Source of the DNA: an uncultured Oscillospiraceae bacterium
GTDB taxonomy: Bacteria; Bacillota; Clostridia; Oscillospirales; Oscillospiraceae
Length of the DNA stretch: 26,049 nucleotides
Reading direction: 5' to 3'
NCBI GenBank assembly: GCA_934661735.1
Contig: CAKUJN010000025.1
Span: forward strand, 1-26,049
The notes below the pieces were generated by a model, which worked only from the letters and a program-made list of their open reading frames with translations, ran no database searches and was not told the DNA's origin. Within the stretch, counting starts at the first letter, position 1. Every line of letters begins with the position of its first letter. Both the position numbers and the translations under genes were made by a program. Positions 1-6,868 of the stretch are shown in pieces.

Positions 1-814
1 CCAGAGCCTTGGCTGCGGAGGCCATGTACTGCTCAACAGACATGGAGCCGTCCTTGACGAAGGCCTGCTGCAGCAGGCAGTTCTCCTCGTAGAACTTGTT
101 CAGCTTGCCGGCAGCGATCTTTTCCTTGACCTGCTGGGGCTTGGTGGCCATCTTGGGATCGTTGTCCATCTGCGCGACGAGAACCTTCTTCTCCTCGGCG
201 ATGACGTCCTCGGTGACGAGGCTCTTGTCCCAGAAGCGGGGGTTCAGGGCAGCGATCTGCATGGCGACGTCCTTGCCGATGGTGGTGGCGTCGATGCCGC
301 CCTCAACCGCGAGGTTCACGAGAACGCCGATCTTGCCGCCTGCGTGGACATAGGACACGGTGGTGTTCTTGTCGAAGCGGGCGAAGCGGCGGATCTGCAG
401 GTTTTCGCCGATGGACATGACCTTCTCAGGCAGAACCTCGGAGACCTTCAGCTCGGTGCCGGGATAGGTGCAGTCCTTGATGGCCTCGACGTCTGCGGGG
501 TTGTTCTCGAGAACGACCTGGCAGATATCCTTGACAAACTGGACGAACGGAGCGGACTTCGCGCAGAAGTCGGTCTCGCAGTTGACCTCGACCATGGCGC
601 CGACGCCGCACTTTTCGCAGACGGTCGCGTAAGCCATGCCTTCAGCCGCGATGCGGCCGGCCTTCTTGGCGGCCTTGGCCAGACCCTTTTCACGCAGCCA
701 TTCAACGGCCTTGTCCATATCGCCGTCGGTCTCGGACAGCGCCTTCTTGCAGTCCATCATGCCGACATTGGTCATTTCACGCAGTTTCTTGACATCAGCA
801 GCAGTAAATGCCAT
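1..814 (-). CDS. tsf: Elongation factor Ts, 3' end outside window
   Basis: EF-Ts is the cytoplasmic guanine-nucleotide exchange factor that recycles EF-Tu from its GDP form. About 271 codons are present and the frame is still open at position 1; the family is usually around 300 residues, so only the C-terminal tip is missing. The start begins MAFTAADVKKLREMT, followed by the N-terminal signature NVGMMDCKKAL, then the core motif VEVNCETDF at about residue 80. The ATG is preceded by AGGAGG at a good distance. A CEKCG pair of cysteines just before the core is typical of clostridial versions. It lies 68 bases downstream of rpsB, the conserved rpsB-tsf order, with a hairpin in the gap that may tune the ratio of the two products. 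Identification is secure. Confidence 0.97.
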   Translation of the reverse strand, partial: MAFTAADVKKLREMTNVGMMDCKKALSETDGDMDKAVEWLREKGLAKAAKKAGRIAAEGMAYATVCEKCGVGAMVEVNCETDFCAKSAPFVQFVKDICQVVLENNPADVEAIKDCTYPGTELKVSEVLPEKVMSIGENLQIRRFARFDKNTTVSYVHAGGKIGVLVNLAVEGGIDATTIGKDVAMQIAALNPRFWDKSLVTEDVIAEEKKVLVAQMDNDPKMATKPQQVKEKIAAGKLNKFYEENCLLQQAFVKDGSMSVEQYMASAAKAL

Positions 815-842
815 TGTTATTTCCTCCTATTATCTTCTGGAA

Positions 843-866
843 AGCGCCCGTCGTGCGGCGGGCGCT
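843..866 (-). terminator. Hairpin between rpsB and tsf, possible partial terminator
   Basis: AGCGCCCG and CGGGCGCT form an 8-bp perfect stem around an 8-base loop. Read on the minus strand it is followed by TTTCC, so the U tract is short. It sits between rpsB and tsf and is better read as an attenuating or RNA-processing hairpin than as a full stop of transcription. Confidence 0.5.
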
Positions 867-882
867 ATCAATATATTACGGA

Positions 883-1614
883 TTATTCAGCGGCGGGAGC
901 TTCCTCGGCTGCGGGAGCCTCGGTGTTCTCTTCGCCCTGACGGCCTTCGGTCACGGCGTTGGCCATGGTGGAGGCGATGAGGCGGATGGCACGGATAGCG
1001 TCGTCGTTGCCGGGAATGACATAGTCGACCTCGTCCGGGTCGCAGTTGGTGTCGACGATGGCGACGATGGGGATGTGCAGCTTGCGGGCCTCGGCGATGG
1101 CGTTGCGCTCCTTGCGCGGGTCAACGATGAACAGCGCGCCGGGCAGCTTCTTCATTTCCTTGACGCCGCCGAGATACTTCTCGAGCTTGGCGATCTCGCC
1201 CTGATGCTTGATGACTTCCTTCTTGGGAAGCATTGCGAACGTGCCGTCGGCTTCCATCTTCTTCAGCTGGGCCAGACGGTCGATACGGGTGCGCATGGTG
1301 CGGAAGTTCGTCAGCATGCCGCCGAGCCAGCGGGCGTTGACGTAGTACTGGCCGACACGCTCGGCCTCTTCCTTGATGGCGTCCTGCGCCTGCTTCTTGG
1401 TGCCGACGAAGAGGATGCTTTCGCCGTTGGCTGCCAGCTCGCGGACAAAGGAATAGGCCTCTTCCAGCTTCTTGACGGTCTTCTGCAGGTCAATGATGTA
1501 GATACCATTGCGCTCGGTGTAGATGTAGGTTGCCATTTTGGGGTTCCAGCGGCGGGTCTGATGACCGAAATGCACGCCGGCCTCCAGCAGCTGCTTCATA
1601 GATACGACTGCCAT
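883..1614 (-). CDS. rpsB: 30S ribosomal protein S2
   Basis: S2 is a small-subunit ribosomal protein bound late in 30S assembly. The product is 243 residues, a normal length. It opens [19 protein letters not shown] and contains the S2 signatures [21 protein letters not shown], the family pattern [10 protein letters not shown] and [13 protein letters not shown]. The C-terminal tail is rich in alanine and glutamate, common in Clostridia. I chose the ATG at 1614 because AAAGGAGAT lies just upstream and the conserved N terminus starts there; an in-frame ATG 39 bases further upstream lacks a usable ribosome binding site. tsf follows. A strong promoter and a leader of about 115 bases precede it. Confidence 0.98.
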   Translation of the reverse strand: MAVVSMKQLLEAGVHFGHQTRRWNPKMATYIYTERNGIYIIDLQKTVKKLEEAYSFVRELAANGESILFVGTKKQAQDAIKEEAERVGQYYVNARWLGGMLTNFRTMRTRIDRLAQLKKMEADGTFAMLPKKEVIKHQGEIAKLEKYLGGVKEMKKLPGALFIVDPRKERNAIAEARKLHIPIVAIVDTNCDPDEVDYVIPGNDDAIRAIRLIASTMANAVTEGRQGEENTEAPAAEEAPAAE

Positions 1615-1736
1615 TTGAAAATCTCCTTTTGTTTTTTCCTCCACCCCGATCATCTCTCCCGCCCACCCCGCAGGGCACCGGACGGAAGATCACCGGATGT
1701 GTGAGTTGATACTGCGCGCTCTGCACGCGCCAGAAT

Positions 1737-1765
1737 ATTATAGCGGATCGGTCGTTCGGATGCAA
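1737..1765 (-). promoter_or_regulatory. Sigma-A promoter for rpsB-tsf
   Basis: On the minus strand, TTGCAT (1760-1765) and TATAAT (1737-1742) are separated by exactly 17 bases. Transcription would start near 1730, giving a GC-rich leader of about 115 bases before rpsB. Confidence 0.85.
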
Positions 1766-1808
1766 GTGCTTTTTTCAAATTTTTACTGGTTTTTCAGCGT
1801 TTTTTCGC

Positions 1809-2087
1809 TTAAAACAGGCTCTTGCGCTTGCGCGGGACGCGCCACTCGGGCGCGGGGCCGTCGACCAGAATGATATCGTCCCCGATCCGGCGGATACACG
1901 GCCACGGAATGACGTAGTCGTCCTCCCTGCCGAACAGCCCCAGAAACCGGCACGGCCCAGGGACGATGATGTTGACCACCTTTCCCGTTTCCAGCTCCAC
2001 CGATAAATCATGGATGTATCCCAGCCGGCAGCCCTCACAGATGTGAATGACCTCCTTGTTGCGAAGCTGAGAAAACCGATTGATCAT
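1809..2087 (-). CDS. YlmC/YmxH-type PRC-barrel protein
   Basis: A 92-residue small soluble protein of the YlmC/YmxH sporulation-associated family (PRC-barrel-like fold); its molecular role is not established. Visible family features are the start MINRFSQLRNKEVI, the segment GCRLGYIHDLSVELETGKV and the GLFGREDDYVIPW stretch. AGGCGAGCG-type Shine-Dalgarno sequence (GGAGG at about 2096-2100) supports the start. It follows sigG by 54 bases on the same strand; in Bacillus subtilis ylmC also lies near sigG, so co-transcription with sigG during sporulation is plausible. The gap contains an 8-bp inverted repeat at 2106-2127. Confidence 0.9.
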   Translation of the reverse strand: MINRFSQLRNKEVIHICEGCRLGYIHDLSVELETGKVVNIIVPGPCRFLGLFGREDDYVIPWPCIRRIGDDIILVDGPAPEWRVPRKRKSLF

Positions 2088-2105
2088 GCCGCTCGCCTCC
2101 GAAAA

Positions 2106-2127
2106 TCATATTCCCTGTAGAATATGA
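2106..2127. repeat. Inverted repeat between sigG and the YlmC-type gene
   Basis: TCATATTC and GAATATGA are perfect 8-bp inverted arms around the 6-base loop CCTGTA. It lies in the 54-base gap. It is AT-rich and has no U tract, so it is more likely an operator, a stability hairpin or chance than a terminator. Confidence 0.4.
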
Positions 2128-2141
2128 CCGCCGCACGGCGT

Positions 2142-2921
2142 TTATGACGGCGTAATGGCGCGGCGGATGGAGCTGATTGCGTTCTTTTCCAGACGCGAGA
2201 CCTGCGCCTGCGAAATGCCGACCTGGCGCGCGACCTCCATCTGTGTGCGCCCGTCGTAAAAGCGCAGCGCCAGAATCCGCTTTTCGCGGTCGGACAGGCC
2301 GCGGATGGCCTCGCGCAGCGCGATGCTCTCCAGCCACTTTTCATCTGTGTTTTTCTGGTCGCGCACCTGATCCATGACCGTCAGCGGGTCTCCGCCGTCG
2401 GAATAGACCGGCTCATATAGCGACACCGGCGCGGCGATGGCATCCAGCGCGCCCGTCACGTCCTTCAGCGGCAGCTTCAGCTCCGCGGCAATCTCCTCAT
2501 TCGTCGGCTCGCGGCCGCTCTGGGCCGTCAGCGCCTCCTTGCACTGCAAAATCCGGTACGCCGTGTCGCGCGTCGAGCGGCTGATACGGATGGGACTGTA
2601 GTCGCGCAGATAGCGCCGCAGCTCGCCCGCGATCATCGGCACGCCGTAGGTGGAAAAGCGCACGTCCTTGGTGGTGTCAAAGTTCGCAATCGCCTTCAGA
2701 AGCCCGATGCACCCGACCTGAAACAGGTCGTCCGGATTTTCGCCGCGGCCCATGAAGCGCTGAATCACTGACAGCACCAGCTTGAGATTTCCCTCGACCA
2801 GTCTGCGCCGCGCCTCCTCATCGCCATCCTGCGACGCACGGATCAGGCGCATCATCTCATCGTTTGACAGCGTGCGGAGCTTTGCCGTGTTCACGCCGCA
2901 GATTTCAACCTTTCCCTGCAT
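2142..2921 (-). CDS. sigG: RNA polymerase sporulation sigma factor SigG
   Basis: Sigma-G directs late gene expression in the forespore after engulfment. The product is 259 residues, the usual length. It opens MQGKVEICGVNTAKL, which matches the KVEICGV N terminus typical of SigG. Region 2 shows LVEGNLKLVLSVIQRF, DDLFQVGCIGLLKAI and VRFSTYGVPMIAGELRRYLRD; region 4 has SDREKRILALRFYDGRTQ and the helix-turn-helix VGISQAQVSRLEK near the C terminus. Retention of the DLFQVGCIGL core-binding segment and intact region 4 indicates a functional factor. The ATG at 2921 has AAGGAGGG 7 bases upstream; longer in-frame starts up to 3041 run through a terminator hairpin and lack ribosome binding sites. spoIIG genes, the common partners, are not in the window. 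Confidence 0.96.
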   Translation of the reverse strand: MQGKVEICGVNTAKLRTLSNDEMMRLIRASQDGDEEARRRLVEGNLKLVLSVIQRFMGRGENPDDLFQVGCIGLLKAIANFDTTKDVRFSTYGVPMIAGELRRYLRDYSPIRISRSTRDTAYRILQCKEALTAQSGREPTNEEIAAELKLPLKDVTGALDAIAAPVSLYEPVYSDGGDPLTVMDQVRDQKNTDEKWLESIALREAIRGLSDREKRILALRFYDGRTQMEVARQVGISQAQVSRLEKNAISSIRRAITPS

Positions 2922-2981
2922 AGTGACCCTCCTTGTCGATATCTTCAGTATTTCCCAGCCGCGGAATTTGATACCGGCAGA

Positions 2982-3013
2982 AAACCGGACGCGGCGCAGC
3001 CGGCGTCCGGTTT
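2982..3013 (-). terminator. Terminator hairpin between gpr and sigG
   Basis: AAACCGGACGC and GCGTCCGGTTT form an 11-bp stem with a GC-rich 10-base loop. On the minus strand it ends in TTTT. It would stop transcription coming from gpr before sigG, so sigG probably has its own promoter in the roughly 60 bases between this hairpin and its start; I could not identify a convincing one there. Confidence 0.65.
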
Positions 3014-3168
3014 GACTGGAAATCTGCCCAATTTCCAACATTTCAGGGTGATTTCCGCGATTCCCGTTTACGATAATTCTCTTTTTGCATTGACATAATT
3101 TTTCGTTATTTTTCTGCTGTAACCTTGTTGTAACCGAAAAAGTTGCTTTTTCCGGCTGTGGACGCCGC

Positions 3169-3177
3169 TGTGGATAA
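3169..3177 (-). promoter_or_regulatory. Perfect DnaA box
   Basis: The minus strand reads TTATCCACA, the consensus DnaA binding box. A one-mismatch box on the opposite strand lies about 50 bases away (3225-3233). Actual DnaA binding is an inference. Confidence 0.5.
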
Positions 3178-3295
3178 GTCGTACAACGCCCGCACCGTCT
3201 GAGTTTTGCACATTGTCAACATCTTTGTCCACAGATACTTTTTTGGCAAAACCGTGTCAAGAGGCAGTTTTTCATTGACATAATCCGTCGGAACA

Positions 3296-4168
3296 TTATG
3301 AGAAAAAACACGGCACATCGTCGATCGTCAGTCCGCTGTGCAGCGTCAGGTCCAGTGCGTAGCCGATTACCCGTGCAACCTCGCGCACGCGCGCGTCGAT
3401 GTCGCGCGGCGTGACAATCATCCCGCCAAGCGCCTGGTGCTGCGCGCCGTCCGCCTCCGCGCGGAGCGGAAGCGAGGCCGCGTCCACAACCGTAGGCACC
3501 CCGACGGCCAGCACCGGCACGCCCAGCGTCGCGCGGTTGAACGCGGCGCGGCTGTTGCCCACGCCGGAGCCTGGGACGATGCCGCTGTCGGCAATCTGCA
3601 CAGCCGCGCAGACGCGCGGCGGCTCCGCCGTGGCCAGTGCGTCGATGACGATGATCTGCTCGGGCTTTGTCCGCTCGGCCACGCCGCGCACAATTTCGGC
3701 GCTCTCCATGCCGGTTGTACCGAGAACGCCCGGCTGCGCCGCGCTGACCGTCCGCAGGCCGCCGGAGCCGAGCACACCGGACGCTTTCAGATGCCGCGTG
3801 ACAATCAGGCTTTTCAGCGCCAGCGGCCCCACCGCGTCCGGCGTAACGGCGTCGTTACCGAGACCCACGACAAGAAACCGTTCGCACGGCGGCAGAAACG
3901 GCCGCAGCTGCGCCGCAAGCGCGTGTACCGAGCGCGCGAATGCGTTTTTCTCCCGCCGGACCAGCGGCTCCAGCTCCAGCGTCACATAGCGCCCGCGCGG
4001 CTTTTCCAGCGCGCGCTCCCCCGCCTCGTCCAGAATTTCCACCGTCGTCACCGTAAAGCCGTGCCACCGCTGCGTCTCGGCACGCACGCCGGAGAGCGCC
4101 GTCTGCTCGGCCGCGCTGCGCTGCCACAGCTCGCGGGCCTCCATCGCAAGATCTGTTCTTGCACGCAT
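3296..4168 (-). CDS. gpr: GPR endopeptidase (germination protease)
   Basis: GPR degrades the small acid-soluble spore proteins when spores germinate. It is made in the forespore as a zymogen that processes itself. The product is 290 residues, shorter than the 330-370 typical of bacilli; the missing part corresponds to the variable region before the C-terminal MIVTPRDID motif. The N terminus MRARTDLAMEA contains the RTDLA autoprocessing sequence. The candidate catalytic aspartates are D111 in TPDAVGP and D176 in IVIDALA, spaced as in the studied Bacillus megaterium enzyme. Other family motifs are VVGLGN, GSGVGNSR and GVPTVVDA. The ATG at 4168 follows GAGGTGAT. It is divergent from rpsT, as in Bacillus, and a sigma-G-like promoter precedes it. 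Confidence 0.95.
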   Translation of the reverse strand: MRARTDLAMEARELWQRSAAEQTALSGVRAETQRWHGFTVTTVEILDEAGERALEKPRGRYVTLELEPLVRREKNAFARSVHALAAQLRPFLPPCERFLVVGLGNDAVTPDAVGPLALKSLIVTRHLKASGVLGSGGLRTVSAAQPGVLGTTGMESAEIVRGVAERTKPEQIIVIDALATAEPPRVCAAVQIADSGIVPGSGVGNSRAAFNRATLGVPVLAVGVPTVVDAASLPLRAEADGAQHQALGGMIVTPRDIDARVREVARVIGYALDLTLHSGLTIDDVPCFFS

Positions 4169-4184
4169 AGCATCACCTCGGCCA

Positions 4185-4214
4185 TATTGTGGCTTTCCTT
4201 TTTTGCGGCTATAC
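4185..4214 (-). promoter_or_regulatory. Sigma-G-like promoter for gpr
   Basis: On the minus strand, GTATA (4210-4214) and CACAATA (4185-4191) are 18 bases apart. This fits the forespore pattern GHATR / CATNHTA with one mismatch in the -10. gpr is a known forespore gene and lies directly downstream. Confidence 0.6.
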
Positions 4215-4245
4215 AAAATTTTTTCAAAAATTGTGAAAAAAGGGA

Positions 4246-4274
4246 TTGATTTTATCAAAATGACACAGTATAAT
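4246..4274 (+). promoter_or_regulatory. Sigma-A promoter for rpsT
   Basis: TTGATT (4246-4251), a 17-base spacer and a consensus TATAAT (4269-4274). The start of transcription would be near 4281, about 65 bases before the rpsT ATG. Confidence 0.85.
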
Positions 4275-4345
4275 GTGTTTCTGCATGGAAACGTCATATC
4301 ATATATTGACGCAACCGTATAAACGCTATTGGAGGAGGTGTATTC

Positions 4346-4609
4346 ATGCCCAACATTAAATCTGCCAAGAAAAGAGTCCTGGTTTCCAAGGTCAACAACG
4401 AACGCAATAAGATGGACAAGTCCGTTCTTAAGACGACGCTGAAGAAGTTTGACGCTGCTGTTGCCGAAGGCAACCACGAGCAGGCCGATAGCGCTTACAC
4501 GGCAGCCGTTAAGACCATTGACAAGGCCGTCAGCAAGGGTATTCTTCATAAGAATAACGCTGCCCGCAAGAAGAGCAGCATCACGCTGAAGCTCAACAAA
4601 ATGGCGTAA
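4346..4609 (+). CDS. rpsT: 30S ribosomal protein S20
   Basis: S20 binds 16S rRNA early in small-subunit assembly. The 87-residue lysine-rich product begins MPNIKSAKKRVLVSK and ends with the family motif HKNNAARKKSSITLKLNK. A GGAGGAGGTG ribosome binding site precedes the ATG. It is monocistronic, flanked by a strong promoter and an intrinsic terminator. Its codon use (more AAG, AAC, GTT) is that of a highly expressed gene. Confidence 0.98.
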   Translation: MPNIKSAKKRVLVSKVNNERNKMDKSVLKTTLKKFDAAVAEGNHEQADSAYTAAVKTIDKAVSKGILHKNNAARKKSSITLKLNKMA

Positions 4610-4621
4610 TCGCGAATAAAT

Positions 4622-4651
4622 CCCTCCGGACGCTGCGCCGGAGGGTTTTTT
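4622..4651 (+). terminator. Intrinsic terminator of rpsT
   Basis: CCCTCCGG and CCGGAGGG form a perfect 8-bp stem around an 8-base loop, followed by six T residues (4646-4651), 13 bases after the rpsT stop codon. Confidence 0.92.
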
Positions 4652-4663
4652 CATCCGCAGCCA

Positions 4664-4690
4664 GAATGCCGCGCTGCACGCGCGGCATTC
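4664..4690 (+). terminator. Second hairpin in the recG leader
   Basis: GAATGCCGCGC and GCGCGGCATTC form a perfect 11-bp stem with a 5-base loop, followed by TTTGTTTG. It comes only 12 bases after the rpsT terminator tail and 47 bases before recG. It may be a backup terminator or an element limiting read-through into recG. Confidence 0.55.
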
Positions 4691-4707
4691 TTTGTTTGAA
4701 CACGATA

Positions 4708-4716
4708 TTATCCACA
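4708..4716 (+). promoter_or_regulatory. Perfect DnaA box upstream of recG
   Basis: TTATCCACA matches the DnaA box consensus exactly and lies 21 bases before the recG ATG. Binding is an inference, and a single box may be chance. Confidence 0.35.
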
Positions 4717-4737
4717 CTTTACAAAGGAGGTTCGGTC

Positions 4738-6792
4738 ATGGAGCAGCTGACGCTTTTCTCCCCTGTCACGTCGCTGCGCGGCGTCAGGGACGTGCGCGCG
4801 GCGCAGCTGGAAAAGCTGGGCATCCGCACGCTGTACGATCTGATCTCCTTTTTTCCGCGCACGTACGAGGACCGGACAAGGCTGTGTGAAATCGCACAGC
4901 TGGAAACGGGTACGCCCGCGTGCTTTGAGGCGATGGTCGTCTCCGCCGCGAAAACGGCGCATATCCGCAGGGGCCTTGACGTGACGCGCGTCACCGTCGC
5001 CGACACAAGCGGAAAGCTGACGCTGATCTTTTTCAATCAGCCCTATCTGACGCGCCAGCTGCAATACGGCGCAAGCTACCGCTTCTTCGGCACGCTTCAG
5101 GACGAGCCGGCGCGCCAGATGATTAATCCCGCGTTTGAGGCGGCCGAGGCCGCCGGCGCCGTCACGGGACGGCTGTTTCCCGTCTATCCGCTGACGGCGG
5201 GGATTTCCAATTCGCTGATGCAGAAATGCGTCCGGCAGGCGCTGGACGCGTGTCTGGACACGCTGCCGGAGATTCTGCCGGATGCGGTGCGGCGGCGGTA
5301 TCACCTCTGCGGCGTTCGCTATGCCTATGAGGCCGTCCATGCGCCGAAGGACTTTGGCGCGCTGGAAAGCGCGCGGCGGCGGCTGATTTTCGAGGAATTT
5401 TTCATCTTCTCCGCCGGACTTCAGCGCCTGCGCCGGCAACAGAGCGCCGTGTCGTGTACGCCGATGGATACGCGCTGCATGGACGATTTCTACCGTGCGC
5501 TTCCCTTCCGCCTGACCGGCGCGCAGCAGCGCGCCGTATTGGAGACGCTGGACGATCTGGCCTCCGGCCATGTGATGAACCGGATGGTGCAGGGCGACGT
5601 GGGAAGCGGCAAGACCATGGTCGCCGCGGCTGCGGCATACTGCGCCGTGAAAAACGGCCGTCAGGCCGCGCTGCTTGCGCCGACGGAAATTCTGGCCGAG
5701 CAGCACGCAAAATCCCTTGCGCCGCTGATGGACGCGCTCGGCGTGCGGACGGCGCTTCTGACCGGCGCGCTGACGGCGGCGCGCAAGCGCGCCGTCAAGG
5801 AGCAGATTGCCGGCGGCGGGGCGCAGCTGATCATCGGCACGCACGCGCTTTTTTCCGGAGACGTCGCGTTTTGCGACCTCGGTCTTGTGATTGCCGACGA
5901 GCAGCACCGCTTCGGCGTGGCGCAGCGCGCGGCGCTGGCCGCCAAGGGCGCGCAGCCGCACATGCTGGTCATGTCCGCCACGCCCATCCCGCGCACGCTT
6001 GCGCTGATCGCCTACGGAGACCTGTCGCTTTCCGTGATCGACGAGCTGCCGCCAGGGCGGCAGACAATCGACACCTTCCTTGTCGGCGAGGCCCTCAGAA
6101 CACGCGTGCACGCCTTCATCCGCAGACAGTGTCAGGACGGCGGTCAGGCGTATATTGTCTGCCCCGCGGTTGAGGATGCGGAGGACGCGTCGCTCAAATC
6201 CGCGGAGCTGTGGGCCGAAACGCTCCGGCTGGCAGTCTTTCCCGACCTTCGCGTCGGGCTTCTGCACGGAAAGATGAAGCCCGCGGACAAGGACGCGGTC
6301 ATGAGCGCGTTCGCGCGGCACGAGCTGGATATTCTGGTCGCGACCACTGTTATCGAGGTTGGCGTGGACGTGCCGAACGCGAACGTGATGGTGATTGAAA
6401 ACGCCGAGCGCTTCGGCCTGAGCCAGCTGCACCAGCTGCGCGGGCGCGTTGGCCGCGGCGAACGGAAATCCTACTGCATTCTCTTCACGGACAACCGTAA
6501 TCCGGATACGCTCGCGCGTCTGCGCGCGCTGACGCAGACGAACGACGGCTTCAAAATCGCCGAGCAGGATCTCGCGCTGCGCGGTCCCGGCGACTTCTTC
6601 GGCAGCCGCCAGCACGGCATTCCCCTTTTCCGCGTGGCAAGCCTGCAAATGGACATGGACACGCTTCGTCAGGCGCAGCAGGCCGCCGAGGACGCGCTGT
6701 CCGACCCGTCGTGGACGGAAGCGGAGAATTATGCCCCGCTTCGCGCGCGCATCGACGCGCTGTTCCAGCGCGAGGACATCGCGCTGAACTGA
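4738..6792 (+). CDS. recG: ATP-dependent DNA helicase RecG
   Basis: RecG is a cytoplasmic double-stranded DNA translocase that remodels stalled forks and branch-migrates Holliday junctions. The product is 684 residues, normal for the family. The N-terminal wedge/OB domain covers about residues 1-250, with FFPRTYEDR at its start. Helicase motifs follow: Walker A GDVGSGKT (286-293), DEQHRFGV (387-394) and MSATPIPRTLA. The second helicase domain has LLHGKMKP, VATTVIEVGVDVPNA and QLRGRVGRG. The C-terminal block ALRGPGDFFGSRQ is the RecG-type wedge-coupled motif. The start is the ATG at 4738 behind AAAGGAGG; upstream in-frame extension would run through the hairpin. In Bacillus recG lies near the yloU-yloV genes, and here it is 2.5 kb upstream of their homologues. 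Confidence 0.97.
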   Translation: MEQLTLFSPVTSLRGVRDVRAAQLEKLGIRTLYDLISFFPRTYEDRTRLCEIAQLETGTPACFEAMVVSAAKTAHIRRGLDVTRVTVADTSGKLTLIFFNQPYLTRQLQYGASYRFFGTLQDEPARQMINPAFEAAEAAGAVTGRLFPVYPLTAGISNSLMQKCVRQALDACLDTLPEILPDAVRRRYHLCGVRYAYEAVHAPKDFGALESARRRLIFEEFFIFSAGLQRLRRQQSAVSCTPMDTRCMDDFYRALPFRLTGAQQRAVLETLDDLASGHVMNRMVQGDVGSGKTMVAAAAAYCAVKNGRQAALLAPTEILAEQHAKSLAPLMDALGVRTALLTGALTAARKRAVKEQIAGGGAQLIIGTHALFSGDVAFCDLGLVIADEQHRFGVAQRAALAAKGAQPHMLVMSATPIPRTLALIAYGDLSLSVIDELPPGRQTIDTFLVGEALRTRVHAFIRRQCQDGGQAYIVCPAVEDAEDASLKSAELWAETLRLAVFPDLRVGLLHGKMKPADKDAVMSAFARHELDILVATTVIEVGVDVPNANVMVIENAERFGLSQLHQLRGRVGRGERKSYCILFTDNRNPDTLARLRALTQTNDGFKIAEQDLALRGPGDFFGSRQHGIPLFRVASLQMDMDTLRQAQQAAEDALSDPSWTEAENYAPLRARIDALFQREDIALN

Positions 6793-6868
6793 TGCTTTTC
6801 AGGCATCTGTACTAAAATCCCGCCCAGCCGCATACAGTATGGATATTTCATTTTGTGGAGGTATCGCT

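Larger units (their letters stand above)
2922..3295. other. 374-base AT-richer gap between gpr and sigG with DnaA boxes
   Basis: No credible gene is present. The gap holds the sigG-proximal terminator, a perfect DnaA box TTATCCACA on the minus strand (3169-3177), a one-mismatch box TTGTCCACA on the plus strand (3225-3233), and a weaker TGTGGACGC at 3157-3165. The 12-mer CATTGACATAAT occurs twice, at 3088-3099 and 3273-3284. GTAACC is repeated with an 11-base period near 3119-3135. A minus-strand TTGACA with TATCTG 17 bases on (about 3230-3260) could be a sigma-A promoter, without a gene obviously served other than sigG. Confidence 0.5.

Noticed and set aside
344..1704. Plus-strand frames opposite tsf and rpsB
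   Set aside because: Both minus-strand genes are unmistakable; the plus-strand products are antisense artefacts.
3106..3318. 70-codon minus-strand frame between sigG and gpr
   Set aside because: It overlaps the end of gpr, has no ribosome binding site, and covers the DnaA boxes and repeats; no similarity recognised.
4169..4717. Extension of gpr upstream through rpsT on the minus strand
   Set aside because: The frame is open, but it would read the complement of rpsT and its promoter; the conserved GPR N terminus starts at 4168 with a ribosome binding site.
4708..6648. 646-codon open frame on the minus strand opposite recG
   Set aside because: It mirrors a complete, well-conserved recG. Its translation is low-complexity and rich in Arg, His, Gln and Val, typical of antisense frames in GC-rich DNA, and it has no ribosome binding site or family motifs.
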